A stretch of DNA of 64,000 bases from Anaerosomatales bacterium (lineage in GTDB: Bacteria > Actinomycetota > Coriobacteriia > Anaerosomatales > Anaerosomataceae): assembly GCA_030019445.1 (NCBI GenBank), contig JASEEU010000001.1, positions 1 through 64,000 of the forward strand, given 5' to 3'. A program made the position numbers and the translations under genes. Positions 19,814 to 27,872 of this stretch are shown here, one piece after another (positions within the stretch are counted from its first letter, which is position 1; each line of letters begins with the position of its first letter). The notes under the pieces were generated by a model. It was not told the DNA's origin. It did no database searches and worked only from the letters and a program-made list of their open reading frames with translations.

Positions 19814-20275
19814 GTGCAGACGCTGATCTCCAACAACAAGAAGGCCTATCACGACTACTTCGTCGATGAGACGTTCGAGGCGGGCATCGAGCTCACCGGG
19901 ACCGAGGTGAAGTCGCTGCGCGAGAACAAGGCGAGCTTGCGCGAGTCGTTCGCGAGCGTGCGACGGGGCGAGTTGTGGCTGCACAACGTGCACATCTCGG
20001 CTTACTCGCACGGCAACCGCGCCAACGTCGACCCCGATCGCCCGCGCCGTCTGTTGCTGCACAAGAAGGAGATCCGGTACCTCATCGGCAAGACCAAGGA
20101 GCGCGGCTACACCCTCGTGCCGCTCAAGATGTACTTCAACGAGCGCAACCTGGTGAAGGTCGAGCTCGGTCTGGCGCGCGGCAAGAAGATGCACGACAAG
20201 CGCGCGAGCATCGCCGAGCGCGACCACGCGCGTGACGTGCAGCGTGCGCTCAAGGACCGCATCCGCGGGGAGTAA
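19814..20275 (+). CDS. smpB: SsrA-binding protein SmpB
   Basis: 153 residues from a GTG at 19814; this is the only start in frame that fits the usual SmpB N-terminus (TLISNNKKAYHDYF). The oligonucleotide-binding barrel shows the conserved GIELTGTEVKSLRENKASLR and the C-terminal basic tail KKMHDKRASIAERDHARDVQ that enters the mRNA channel. SmpB delivers tmRNA to stalled ribosomes. The tmRNA gene lies 730 nt downstream on the same strand, with one minus-strand gene between. Confidence 0.97.
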   Translation: MQTLISNNKKAYHDYFVDETFEAGIELTGTEVKSLRENKASLRESFASVRRGELWLHNVHISAYSHGNRANVDPDRPRRLLLHKKEIRYLIGKTKERGYTLVPLKMYFNERNLVKVELGLARGKKMHDKRASIAERDHARDVQRALKDRIRGE

Positions 20276-20281
20276 GGCGGC

Positions 20282-20836
20282 TCAGAAGCGGGAGACGGCT
20301 CCTGCGAGCACGTCATCGATCGGCACGCCGTCGACAGCGGTGACCACCCACGCGCCGTCTTGCTCGACGATGGTGATGGTGCCGGTCGCGGTGCCGGCAT
20401 CCCCCCGTGCGTGGACGATCACGTCATCGGGACGGCCGGCATCCGGTTCGCTCAGCGTGATCGTGCTCTCGCCGAGACCGACACGGATGACGAGCGTGAC
20501 CGAACCGCCACTCCATCGTTCGGAGACGACCTCAGAGGTGCCCGCATCGATCGACCGGGCCGCGAGCGCGGCCACCGTCGGGCGCGACGCTTCGGGGACG
20601 ACGTCGGAGAGCGCGTCGAAGTCGGCTTCGACCGAGGCGCGCACGTAGCGGGCGGCCGCCTCGATGCGGCCCCGCTCGGCTCCGGGGCCCAGCAGTCGCC
20701 ACGCGATCCAGCCCGCCAGCACGAGCAGCGCCACCATCGCGAGCGCCACGAGCGCGAACAGCAGCGGACGCCCCGTCTTCTCGCGCGGGAGGTGGGCAGT
20801 CGTAGCTCGCTCGGGTCCCGGTGTCTGCGTGTCCAT
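20282..20836 (-). CDS. Membrane-anchored hypothetical protein with NTF2/DUF4878-like outer domain
   Basis: 184 residues from the ATG at 20836; upstream codons in the frame have no homologue-like character. One membrane span at about 24-47 (PLLFALVALAMVALLVLAGW) is followed by an exported domain (AAARYVRASVEADFDALSDVV, later WSGGSVTLVIRVGLGE and EQDGAWVVTAVDGVP) whose rhythm resembles small cystatin/NTF2-like lipoprotein domains. That resemblance is only suggestive. It is convergent with smpB (6 nt between stops) and divergent from ssrA. Function unknown. Confidence 0.65.
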   Translation of the reverse strand: MDTQTPGPERATTAHLPREKTGRPLLFALVALAMVALLVLAGWIAWRLLGPGAERGRIEAAARYVRASVEADFDALSDVVPEASRPTVAALAARSIDAGTSEVVSERWSGGSVTLVIRVGLGESTITLSEPDAGRPDDVIVHARGDAGTATGTITIVEQDGAWVVTAVDGVPIDDVLAGAVSRF

Positions 20837-20951
20837 GCAGGGTTCATACCCCCGCCGGGTGACCCGGTCGCCACTGCCGTGACGCGCTCCGGTCCCATGC
20901 GACCCGGCACGCTTCCTGCTGCATGAGTGGTGCATCGCAGCGTGCCGGGTA

Positions 20952-20957
20952 TATACT
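20952..20957 (+). promoter_or_regulatory. -10 box of ssrA
   Basis: TATACT in a locally AT-richer stretch, 49 nt before the mature tmRNA 5' end. A precursor with a short leader removed by RNase P would result. Confidence 0.45.
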
Positions 20958-21005
20958 CGGACACCCGCGGAGCACGCGGGACGCACGTTGACATGCGTCG
21001 ATTCC

Positions 21006-21358
21006 GGGGGCGACTGGTTTCGACACGATAGGCCTGAGGGAGGAAGCAGGCCGAGGTCTCCTCACCTCGCTAAACAGGGGTACACCGTCGACAAGCGTCG
21101 ACAACGATTACGCACTCGCTGCCTAAACACGGCTAGCGACGTCGCCCGGTACGAGTCTCCGGTACCGGATCCGACGCCATTCAGGGGACTACCGGAGCGG
21201 CTGATGTCGGTATGCCGCGAGGGAACGCGACCCGGCTGGGCCCGTTCACGCTCGTCACGGCGTGTCGTACGGGCCGAGATCCACAGCCGTGACTGAGCCT
21301 GGAGATGCCTCCCAGGGGTGTGTCGTGGACCGGAGTTCGATTCTCCGCGCCTCCACCA
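21006..21358 (+). ncRNA. ssrA: Transfer-messenger RNA
   Basis: One-piece tmRNA. The acceptor stem is GGGGGCG (21006-21012) with CGCCTCC (21348-21354, one G-U pair), followed by ACCA. The T arm has GGAGTTCGATTCTCC and the 5' part keeps CGACTGGTTTCGACA. The tag frame ends VDNDYALAA then TAA at 21124-21126. In frame upstream are NRGTPSTS codons; the resume codon is not certain (a GGT or AAC near 21080 are options). The tag gives stalled peptides an ALAA degron for ClpXP, whose genes are at 46.8-48.7 kb. Confidence 0.96.
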
Positions 21359-21398
21359 GACCTCGAATCGGGACCGTGCGGTCCCGTTGACGCGAGAT

Positions 21399-21424
21399 GA
21401 AGCCCGCCGCCGCCGGCGGGCTTC
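21399..21424. terminator. Bidirectional hairpin terminator after ssrA and the ArfB-like gene
   Basis: GAAGCCCGCC pairs with GGCGGGCTTC over a six-base loop, and the top-strand side is followed by ACGCGTTTCGCG. A smaller GGGACC/GGTCCC hairpin lies just before it (21370-21385). It separates convergent transcripts. Confidence 0.65.
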
Positions 21425-21450
21425 ACGCGTTTCGCGTGTGTCGCATGCGC

Positions 21451-21813
21451 CTACTCGCCACCAGGGTCCACCCGTCCCCGACGCCGCTTGACCGCGGAGC
21501 GGCGCCGTTTCGACTCCACCTGACGGCGCTTCGCCGCGCGGGACATGCGCGTGGGGACGCGCTCCGGTCGCTCGGCCAGCGCCCAGCGCTGCTCGAGGCG
21601 CTCGCGGAGGCGCTTCACGCAGGCACGTTTGTTGAGCAGCTGGCTGCGCTCGCGTCGGCACACCACGGTGATGCCGGTGGGTCGATGCACGAGCCGGACG
21701 GCCGAGTCGGTCGTGTTCACGCTCTGTCCGCCGGGCCCGCTGCCGCGAAACGTCTGCACGTCGCACTCGGCGAGCAGCGCCTCGTCATCGTCAGGTATCG
21801 AGTAGTCGTCCAT
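21451..21813 (-). CDS. ArfB-like peptidyl-tRNA hydrolase (RF-1 GGQ domain protein)
   Basis: 120 residues from the ATG at 21813 with GGGAGG upstream. It is a short class-I release-factor domain: [20 protein letters not shown] at about 20-39 holds the catalytic GGQ, and there is no codon-recognition domain. A strongly basic C-terminal tail ([20 protein letters not shown]) resembles the tail with which ArfB/YaeJ senses an empty mRNA channel. It would release peptides from non-stop ribosomes without tmRNA. Lying tail-to-tail with ssrA, it puts two rescue systems side by side. Confidence 0.88.
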   Translation of the reverse strand: MDDYSIPDDDEALLAECDVQTFRGSGPGGQSVNTTDSAVRLVHRPTGITVVCRRERSQLLNKRACVKRLRERLEQRWALAERPERVPTRMSRAAKRRQVESKRRRSAVKRRRGRVDPGGE

Positions 21814-21839
21814 CGGACCTCCCGCCCCGATGATAGCGG

Positions 21840-21845
21840 TATACT
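21840..21845 (+). promoter_or_regulatory. -10 box giving a leaderless mRNA
   Basis: TATACT ends 7 nt before the ATG at 21853, so transcription should start at or next to the A of the start codon. No ribosome-binding sequence precedes the gene. Confidence 0.5.
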
Positions 21846-21852
21846 CTGGCGC

Positions 21853-22233
21853 ATGTCTGATGAGCCCACACGATACGGATTCCCCGCCCGCGCCTGGGAG
21901 GTCGCCAAGGCGCAGGCCGAGGACGCGCTCGCGGCCGCGGCGCGGTCGCGGTCGACGATCACGTACGCGGGCCTGTGTGAGCGGGTCACCGCCGTGCGCC
22001 TCCGACCGTACTCGTTCGCGCTGGTCGCGTTCCTGGACGAGGTGTGCACCGAGCAGGACGAGCGCCTCGGGATCGTCTCGGCATCCCTCGTGGTGCGCAA
22101 GGACACGGGGCTGCCCGGCGACGGCTACTTCCGTCACGCCACGCTCTCTGGTCGGCGCTTCGACTCGCCCGAGGACTACTGGCGTGCCGAGGTCGACAAG
22201 GTGTACGCCGCGTTCGCCGAGGAGGCATCGTGA
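21853..22233 (+). CDS. Small conserved hypothetical protein
   Basis: 126 residues. A helical N-terminal part ([20 protein letters not shown]) is followed by [20 protein letters not shown] and a distinctive [17 protein letters not shown] segment near 85-101, ending in a region with [15 protein letters not shown]. The segment around TGLPGDGYF recurs, as I recall, in small bacterial proteins of unknown role; I do not assign a family. The stop overlaps the next GTG (GTGA), so it heads a tight four-gene row up to 24060. Confidence 0.7.
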   Translation: MSDEPTRYGFPARAWEVAKAQAEDALAAAARSRSTITYAGLCERVTAVRLRPYSFALVAFLDEVCTEQDERLGIVSASLVVRKDTGLPGDGYFRHATLSGRRFDSPEDYWRAEVDKVYAAFAEEAS

Positions 22234-22700
22234 CCGACTGGCTGCTGTCCCTGCCGCCGTACCTCAAGTACGTCGCGCTCACCTGGGTCCCATGGGTCGA
22301 GTTGCGGGGCGCCATCCCGCTCGCGTTCCAGCAGGGCGAGCAGCTCTATCTCCCGCTCATCCTGCTCGCGAACCTCGCCATCTTCTGGCCGGGCTTCTAC
22401 TTCCTCGAGCTCGTCTATCACCGCATCCCCGAGGGCTCGTGGCTGCACCGGAAGCTCGAGCGCATCCGCACCAAAGCGCACCCGTTCGTCGAACGCTACG
22501 GGATCGTCGGCCTCGCGCTCTTCGTCGCCGTGCCGCTCCCGGGCACGGGTGCGTACTCGGGCACAGCGGCCGCGTGGCTCCTGGATATGGAGCCCAAGCG
22601 TGCCTTCCTCGGCGTCTCGTTGGGGGTCGCCATCGCATTCGGACTGGTCTGGGCGCTCACCGCCGGCGTCGCCGGTGTGTCGACGCTCTGGCAGGGCTAG
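22230..22700 (+). CDS. Small integral membrane protein (COG2426-like)
   Basis: 156 residues starting at a GTG that overlaps the previous stop. It matches the small-multidrug-export/COG2426 family in pattern: [20 protein letters not shown] at the front, [20 protein letters not shown] in the middle and [14 protein letters not shown] after it, with about four membrane spans. Substrate and direction of transport are unknown. Confidence 0.8.
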   Translation: MTDWLLSLPPYLKYVALTWVPWVELRGAIPLAFQQGEQLYLPLILLANLAIFWPGFYFLELVYHRIPEGSWLHRKLERIRTKAHPFVERYGIVGLALFVAVPLPGTGAYSGTAAAWLLDMEPKRAFLGVSLGVAIAFGLVWALTAGVAGVSTLWQG

Positions 22701-22716
22701 CGGGGCGGGGAGCGGG

Positions 22717-23565
22717 ATGACCGAGCGGGCACTCGATCTCCAGCGACGGCCGTTCGCGTTCGGGCTCTCGCTCATCCCCGCCGAGGCGCTCGATCCGCTG
22801 TCGCGCCATGACGTCGCGCCGCCGGAGGCGATCGCCGAGGCGTGCGAGGAGCTTGCCGCCGCGTTTGCGTTCGTCCCGTCCTGGGAGCCGTGGGCGGCGG
22901 ATGCCATCACGATCCTGAGCGACCGGGACGTCAGCCCGTTCTGGGTGGTCGAGGGGCCCCTCTGGCCGGTCCTGCGCGAGCGCGGCATCGAGCGCGGACT
23001 GCGGGAGACGCTCACGGCTCAGGGCGAGATAGCCTCGGCCATCGGTGCGCGTCTGGAGGCGCTGGCCGAGGAGGTACGGCGGGGCATCGGCCTCGGCGCG
23101 CGCGCGGTCGTGATCGCCGAGGACCTCGCGGGATCCGAAGGCCCGCTCGTCGCGCCCGACTTCGCGATCAGCGTGCTCGTCCCAGCCCTCAAGCGGCTTA
23201 CCGGCATCGCGGACGCGGCGGGCGTGCCCGCGGCGCTGCACTCCGACGGCGACGTCCGCCCGCTGCTCGCGGCGGCCAAACGCGCCGGTTTCGCGGCGCT
23301 TCACGCCGGGGGCGGCCTCTCGTTCGAGGCATTCGAGCGGCTCTTCTGGGCGGCCCGCGCTGAGGGTCTCGCCGTCATCGGCGGACTCCAGACCGTCGAA
23401 CTCAACGGCTTCCCGGCCGCCGAGTCGCTGGGGAGCCGGGTGGGACTGCTCGCTCAGGCAGGCGGGTTGCTCGTCGCCGACGACGGTGGTATCACCGAGC
23501 CGCTCCACGTGACGTTGCTCGTCTCGGCGCTCATGGCTGCGCGCGACGCGGGCGCTACGACCTAG
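22717..23565 (+). CDS. Uroporphyrinogen decarboxylase-like protein
   Basis: 282 residues, shorter than true HemE (about 340-350). The segment AEDLAGSEGPLVAPDFAISV followed by VPALKRLTGIADAAGVPAAL and HSDGDVRPLL (from about residue 128) is the pattern of the URO-D/MtaA superfamily, which includes methylcobamide:coenzyme M methyltransferases. The N-terminal part is shorter and the substrate arginines of HemE are not evident, so a methyltransfer or other role is more likely than haem synthesis. No corrinoid protein gene is adjacent. Confidence 0.65.
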   Translation: MTERALDLQRRPFAFGLSLIPAEALDPLSRHDVAPPEAIAEACEELAAAFAFVPSWEPWAADAITILSDRDVSPFWVVEGPLWPVLRERGIERGLRETLTAQGEIASAIGARLEALAEEVRRGIGLGARAVVIAEDLAGSEGPLVAPDFAISVLVPALKRLTGIADAAGVPAALHSDGDVRPLLAAAKRAGFAALHAGGGLSFEAFERLFWAARAEGLAVIGGLQTVELNGFPAAESLGSRVGLLAQAGGLLVADDGGITEPLHVTLLVSALMAARDAGATT

Positions 23566-23577
23566 GAAGGGACGCGC

Positions 23578-24060
23578 ATGAGCCATCACGTCAGGCGGAC
23601 CGACCGCGCCATCACGGACCCGGCGCACGTCGAGTCGATCATCGAGCGGGGACGGTACTGCACGTTCGCGCTGTGCGACGGGGACGAGCCCTACGCGGTG
23701 GCGTTGTCGTACGGGTATGACGCGTGCGCGCGGCGCATGTACTTCCACGTGGCGCACGCGGGGCACAAGCTGGACGTCATCCGTCGCAACCCGTCCGCGT
23801 GCGGGCTCGTCGTGATCGACCACGGCTACACACAGGGGGAGTGCGAGCATCCCTTCGAGTCGGCGGTGCTACGCGGCCGCATGCGCATCGTGGAGGACGA
23901 GGAGGAGAAGCGGCACGCGCTCCAGGTGCTCGTCGGCCATCTGGAAGACGACCCGACGGCGTTCTGGGAATCGCGCGGTCTGGATGACGCCGCCGAGCAT
24001 CGACGTTACACGGCGCTGTGCTTCGAGATCGAGTCGGTGACCGCCAAGCGCGGCAAGTAG
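23578..24060 (+). CDS. Pyridoxamine 5'-phosphate oxidase family (NimA-like) flavoprotein
   Basis: 160 residues. The split-barrel FMN-binding fold shows as ESIIERGRYCTFALCDGDEP, then YAVALSYGYD, MYFHVAHAGHKLDVIRRNP and a C-terminal TALCFEIESVTAKRGK. These features match the family that includes 5-nitroimidazole reductases (Nim) and other small FMN reductases. Preceded by a GGAAGG site. It closes the row of four same-strand genes. Confidence 0.85.
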   Translation: MSHHVRRTDRAITDPAHVESIIERGRYCTFALCDGDEPYAVALSYGYDACARRMYFHVAHAGHKLDVIRRNPSACGLVVIDHGYTQGECEHPFESAVLRGRMRIVEDEEEKRHALQVLVGHLEDDPTAFWESRGLDDAAEHRRYTALCFEIESVTAKRGK

Positions 24061-24068
24061 ACGCCCCG

Positions 24069-24344
24069 TCAGTAGCGGCTGCGGCGCGCGCCCTCTCCGC
24101 CACCCCAGGCGCCGAGGTCGGCCAGGACCGCGATGACGAGCCAGACGACATCGAGGCCGCCGACGCCGCCGGGAGCGACGAACGCGTAGACGAGCGTCGT
24201 GTACGGCATGAGCAGGAACCCGAGGATCGGGATCACGATCCCGTCGTATGCCGCCGCGAGCTTGTCTGTGAACAGCCACATCAGCACGATGCCGAGGCGA
24301 GGCGCGAACAGTCCGAACAGCGCGATCAGGCAGCCACAACCCAT
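24069..24344 (-). CDS. Small hydrophobic membrane protein
   Basis: 91 residues with three likely membrane spans (about 4-25, 33-57, 63-80) and a short basic tail. The ATG overlaps the stop of the endonuclease V gene by one base (TGATG), so it is coupled to it. Short proteins of this look are common in Actinomycetota, but I know no function. Confidence 0.65.
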   Translation of the reverse strand: MGCGCLIALFGLFAPRLGIVLMWLFTDKLAAAYDGIVIPILGFLLMPYTTLVYAFVAPGGVGGLDVVWLVIAVLADLGAWGGGEGARRSRY

Positions 24345-25099
24345 CAGCGGTCAACTCCGTCCGTCATCGGTCCATGCTCTTGGTGATACCCGCCCGGCGG
24401 CGCTTGTCCACGGTTGCGGGCGTGCTTGCTGCACGTGTCGGCAGCCTGGAGCGGCTCGGGGACCTTGTGGCGCCCCGTCGACCACGCCAGGCAGAGGGCG
24501 ATGGCACTCGATAGGTCGACCCGGTGACCGGGTGACACGTAGACTGGCTTCACGCCGCTCCGGAGGCGGACGGCTGCGCCCTCGGCGCCCCATTCCTTGG
24601 TGTAGACGAGGACGCTGCCGCGCTCTGGCGCCGGCAACCGCTCGATCGCGTGGAAGGGCGTCTTGGGGACGCCGATGGTCGGCACATCGAGCAGCACGCC
24701 GAGGTGCGACGCCAACCCGAGCCCGCGTTCGTGCACCACGCCGTGCCCGTCGCAGAACAGCAGATCGAACGGCGTGCTCAGGTGTTCGATCGCCTCGAGG
24801 CTCAGGCGGCCTTCCCGGAACGCCAGGAGGCCGGGCTCGTAGGGCAGGTCCGGCGTGCCCTCGACGATCCGCGTCTCGAGCGTCCGGAACCTCCGGTCCA
24901 TCACGACGGCGCACGCCCAGGCATGCCGCCCGTCCTTGCTGTAGCCGACGTCGACGCCACAGGCGATGCGCGGCGCCTCGGGACCGGCATCGGCGAGCGG
25001 CTCGAGGCGGACCTCCGCGGCGAGCAGACGCTGGATCGCCCCCGCCTGCGCGCGTGGCACGGCCCACGGGTGACGCAGTTCGGTTCTTGCCTGGACCAT
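24344..25099 (-). CDS. nfi: Endonuclease V (deoxyinosine 3' endonuclease)
   Basis: 251 residues from the ATG at 25099 with GGAGG 5 nt upstream. Family motifs are visible: CGVDVGYS near 47-54 with the catalytic Asp, YEPGLLAFREG with the loop Glu, LLFCDGHGVVHERGLGLASH and VPTIGVPKTPF. The enzyme nicks DNA near deaminated adenine (hypoxanthine). The C-terminal 30 residues (from about LQAADTCSKHARNRG) extend past the usual end and are low in conserved features. Divergent from the GYD gene. Confidence 0.93.
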   Translation of the reverse strand: MVQARTELRHPWAVPRAQAGAIQRLLAAEVRLEPLADAGPEAPRIACGVDVGYSKDGRHAWACAVVMDRRFRTLETRIVEGTPDLPYEPGLLAFREGRLSLEAIEHLSTPFDLLFCDGHGVVHERGLGLASHLGVLLDVPTIGVPKTPFHAIERLPAPERGSVLVYTKEWGAEGAAVRLRSGVKPVYVSPGHRVDLSSAIALCLAWSTGRHKVPEPLQAADTCSKHARNRGQAPPGGYHQEHGPMTDGVDR

Positions 25100-25155
25100 C
25101 GTGACCTCCACTCGGGTACATCCCACACAGAAGCTGCCCGAGGGAGGAATGGCGT

Positions 25156-25443
25156 ATGCCTGACTACATCATGCTCACCACGCTCACAGAGAGCGGTGCC
25201 GAGACCGTGAAGCGCAATCCGGAGCGCATCCTCGAGGTCGACAAGGAGCTCGAAGCGATGGGCGTCAGAGTGCTCCACCAATGGGCGGTGCTCGGGGCCT
25301 ACGACTTCGTGAACGTCGTGGAGGCGGAGGACGACATCGCCGTCGCCCGCGCGTCGCTCGAGCTCGGAGCCCGGGGCACGATCCGCATCCAGACGATGCC
25401 CGCGATCAGCGTGCAGGAGCTCGTCGCGGGTCTCGGCGACTGA
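25156..25443 (+). CDS. GYD domain protein
   Basis: 95 residues. It shows the GYD superfamily pattern: DYIMLTTLTESGAETVKRNP at the start, QWAVLGAYDFVNVVEAEDD in the middle (with AYD in place of GYD) and ARGTIRIQTMPAI near the end. These are small ferredoxin-fold proteins of unknown role. GAGGGAGG lies upstream of the ATG. Alone between two minus-strand units. Confidence 0.88.
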   Translation: MPDYIMLTTLTESGAETVKRNPERILEVDKELEAMGVRVLHQWAVLGAYDFVNVVEAEDDIAVARASLELGARGTIRIQTMPAISVQELVAGLGD

Positions 25444-25458
25444 GACGAGAACGCGCAA

Positions 25459-25486
25459 CGAGGGCGCCCCTGACGGGACGCCCTCG
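25459..25486. terminator. Hairpin between convergent units
   Basis: CGAGGGCG pairs with CGCCCTCG over a 12-nt loop. It serves the GYD gene on the plus strand and the HdrD-like operon on the minus strand. No T-run. Confidence 0.55.
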
Positions 25487-25509
25487 CGTCATACGGAGTC
25501 GATGGCGTG

Positions 25510-26793
25510 CTAGGCTTGCGCGGCCTTCGTGCCGGCCAACGGCATGGCCTCGACGACGAGGTCCATGATCGGCGTGATGTGCAGATCGAGCTCGTGGTGA
25601 TCGCGGAGCTGCTCGAGCTGGAGTCGGCAGTTCTCGCACGGCGCCGCGATGATGGTCGCGCCGGTCGCGCGGATCTGCTCGACCTTCTTCGCGCCGCTCT
25701 TGATGCGGTCCTCGTCGAACTCGGACATCGCGACGATCCCGCCACCGCCGCCGCAGCACCACTGCTGCTCGCGGTTCGGCGTGAGGTCGCGGAAGTCCGC
25801 GGCGAGCGCTCTCACGATGCGCCGCGGCTCCTCGAACAAGCCGCCGTTGCGCCCGATCTGGCAGGGGTCGTGATAGGTGATCGCACCCTTGACCGAGCCC
25901 GGGTCCACCGTGATGCGGCCGTCGGTGATGTACTCGTCGATCACCTCAAGGATATGGCGCACCCGGAAGGGGTGCTTCTTGCCGCTCCACGCCTCGTGGA
26001 AGATCTTCGCCACGCGGTAGGCGTGACCGCACTCGGTGATCACGACCTCCTTCACGCCGAGGCGCAACGCCTCGTCCATGTATCGGTCAGCGATCTTGCG
26101 GGCCTTCTCGGCATCGCCGAGGAAGAACCCGTAGTTGGCCGACTCGAACAGCGAGAGCGTCCAGCTGGCGCCGGCCTCGTGGAAGATGACCGCGGCGGGC
26201 CGGATGCTGTGAGCACCGGCGAGCCCGACGTAGAGGATGTCGGCCCCTTCCTTGTCCACGGGGATCTCCGCGCTCGGGTCGCCGGTGATCTCCCGGACCT
26301 CGGCCTCGATGTCCTTGAAGCCGCTCACGAGCACGTCGCGGAAGAGCTCGGGCTGGTCGCCCTTCATGATGGCGGCGTCGGCGAGCTGGGAGAGCATCTC
26401 GTTCCCCATGCCCGCGGCGATGAGCATCGCCTTGGCCACCGAGAGGATCCACGCGGTGTCGATGCTGAACGGGCAGAAGTACATGCACCGACGACACGCG
26501 GTGCAGGCGTATGTGGACTCGTAGAGCTCCTCGAGAAGGTTCTCGTCCGGGTCACGCGCCTCGTAGAGCGCGGGCACGAAGCGCCCGGCCTTGTCGAAGT
26601 ACTTCTTGTAGATCTGGCGGATCAGCTCGGCGCGGCGTGCGGGCAGGTACTTGAAGTCGCCGGTGCCGACGTACTGGTGGCACGCGTCCTTGCAGATGGC
26701 ACAGCGCGCACAGATGTCGATGTACTGCTTGAGCTGGCGGTTCATCTTCTTGTCGATGACCCCCGCGAGGGTCGTGAGCTGCTGCGTCTCCAT
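25510..26793 (-). CDS. HdrD/DsrK-like iron-sulfur reductase subunit
   Basis: 427 residues from the ATG at 26793 (GAGGAG 8 nt upstream; a GTG at 26802 lacks a site). Two 4Fe-4S motifs lie in the first third: CARCAICKDACHQY near 28-41 and CTACRRCMYFCPF near 95-107. The C-terminal half has CCG-domain features of heterodisulfide reductase (HDPCQIGRNGG, then WCCGGGGGI, and APCENCRLQL); the first CCG-like repeat is reduced to ITECGHAYR. With the NarI-like membrane protein upstream it resembles DsrK/DsrM or HdrD/HdrE pairs that pass quinol electrons to a disulfide, trisulfide or related thiol carrier. Substrate is inferred, not seen. Confidence 0.85.
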   Translation of the reverse strand: METQQLTTLAGVIDKKMNRQLKQYIDICARCAICKDACHQYVGTGDFKYLPARRAELIRQIYKKYFDKAGRFVPALYEARDPDENLLEELYESTYACTACRRCMYFCPFSIDTAWILSVAKAMLIAAGMGNEMLSQLADAAIMKGDQPELFRDVLVSGFKDIEAEVREITGDPSAEIPVDKEGADILYVGLAGAHSIRPAAVIFHEAGASWTLSLFESANYGFFLGDAEKARKIADRYMDEALRLGVKEVVITECGHAYRVAKIFHEAWSGKKHPFRVRHILEVIDEYITDGRITVDPGSVKGAITYHDPCQIGRNGGLFEEPRRIVRALAADFRDLTPNREQQWCCGGGGGIVAMSEFDEDRIKSGAKKVEQIRATGATIIAAPCENCRLQLEQLRDHHELDLHITPIMDLVVEAMPLAGTKAAQA

Positions 26794-26794
26794 G

Positions 26795-27514
26795 CTACTC
26801 ACTCCTCACGAGGTTGGCGGAGAACGAACCGATGGTGTGCACGAGCTTGCTGAACGGGAAGTAGATCAGCAGCAGGTCCACGAAGAGCATGTGCGTGCCG
26901 AGCGACCAGCCGACGTTGGAGTGCACGATCTCGTCGGGGAGCATCGGCCGGAACGCGAGCAGGCTCTGGAACCACTCACGGTACGTCTCGGCATGCACGT
27001 GGCCGAAGAACCGCATGTGGTTGCCCATGATGATGACGCCGAGCAGCAGCGCCAGCAGAAGGAAGTCCTCGGGCACCGAGAGGTTCTTGAACGGGCCGAA
27101 CGTACGCCGCCCGATCCAGTACAGTACCGCGATCATCATCAGCGTTCCCGCGATACCGCCGGCCCAGGCGGCGAACGTGTTCATGCCGTCCTCGCCGAGC
27201 CACTGCGGCAGCAGCGGGTACTCCTGGATGATGCGGAGGTGTCCGACGAACGCGGCGAGCGCGGCGACGTGGAACATCATCGCGAACAGCCACATCCGCG
27301 GTTCGATGCGGGCGGAATGGGGTGCGAGGAACGTATCCTTGAGCATCTTGCCGAAGCGTCCGGCACCGGTCTTCGGCTTGGGGAACAGGCCGAGCGGGAC
27401 CGGCGACTTGGGCGTGGTCGACCACTCGTAGACGCGCCAGGCTATGCCGAGAACGAACACGGCGATGGCCAGGTAGGTTCCCCACACAGAGGTGATCTGC
27501 AGGTAGGTCTCCAT
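26795..27514 (-). CDS. NarI/DsrM-like haem b membrane subunit
   Basis: 239 residues with five or six membrane spans. Paired histidines suited to bind b haem occur in spans (LFAMMFHVAALAAFVGHLR near 78-96, MGNHMRFFGHVHAE near 165-178), as in NarI, DsrM and HdrE. It lies directly upstream of the HdrD/DsrK-like gene (one base between stop and ATG). Likely role: exchanging electrons between menaquinone and the iron-sulfur partner on the cytoplasmic face. A short loop region TTPKSPVPLGLFPKPK links the first two spans. Confidence 0.82.
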   Translation of the reverse strand: METYLQITSVWGTYLAIAVFVLGIAWRVYEWSTTPKSPVPLGLFPKPKTGAGRFGKMLKDTFLAPHSARIEPRMWLFAMMFHVAALAAFVGHLRIIQEYPLLPQWLGEDGMNTFAAWAGGIAGTLMMIAVLYWIGRRTFGPFKNLSVPEDFLLLALLLGVIIMGNHMRFFGHVHAETYREWFQSLLAFRPMLPDEIVHSNVGWSLGTHMLFVDLLLIYFPFSKLVHTIGSFSANLVRSE

Positions 27515-27545
27515 GAGCTGGTATAGCCTTCCGTCGGTGGGGCTT

Positions 27546-27788
27546 CTACTTCACGCGCTTGACCAGGAAGACGAACTCGCCGTCTTCCTTCTCGGCCTTC
27601 AGCACCTCGTTGCCGGTGCTCTTGGCCCAGGCGGGGATGTCGGCCATCGCGCCGGGGTCGGTCGCGACCGCGCGGATGACGCCGCCCACGGGCACGTTGG
27701 TGATGTTCTGGCTGACCTTGACCATGGGAAGCGGGCAGAGCAGGCCCTTCAGGTCGAGCTCCAGGTCCACCTTGGTCTCATCGGACAT
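27546..27788 (-). CDS. tusA: TusA-family sulfur carrier protein
   Basis: 80 residues from the ATG at 27788 with GAAAGGAG upstream; the open frame reaches back to 27842 without support. The defining motif is LDLKGLLCPLPMVKVSQ with the sulfur-carrying Cys18 followed by Pro-Leu-Pro. TusA proteins relay persulfide sulfur from a desulfurase or rhodanese to partners such as DsrE or Hdr-like complexes. Genes for such partners flank it on both sides, which argues for sulfur relay here and not tRNA thiolation. Confidence 0.93.
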   Translation of the reverse strand: MSDETKVDLELDLKGLLCPLPMVKVSQNITNVPVGGVIRAVATDPGAMADIPAWAKSTGNEVLKAEKEDGEFVFLVKRVK

Positions 27789-27872
27789 GGCGTGCTCCTT
27801 TCGGTCGGCCATCCAGGGGTAGATGGCCACGACTGTCGTCACACGACGACGCGGCGCGCCGTCGCTTGGGAA

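Noticed and set aside
16495-19839. A very long open frame on the minus strand opposite rnr and the M42 gene
   Set aside because: It is antisense to two clear plus-strand genes, has biased Arg/Asp/His-rich composition with no domain, and is the usual result of codon bias in high-GC DNA.
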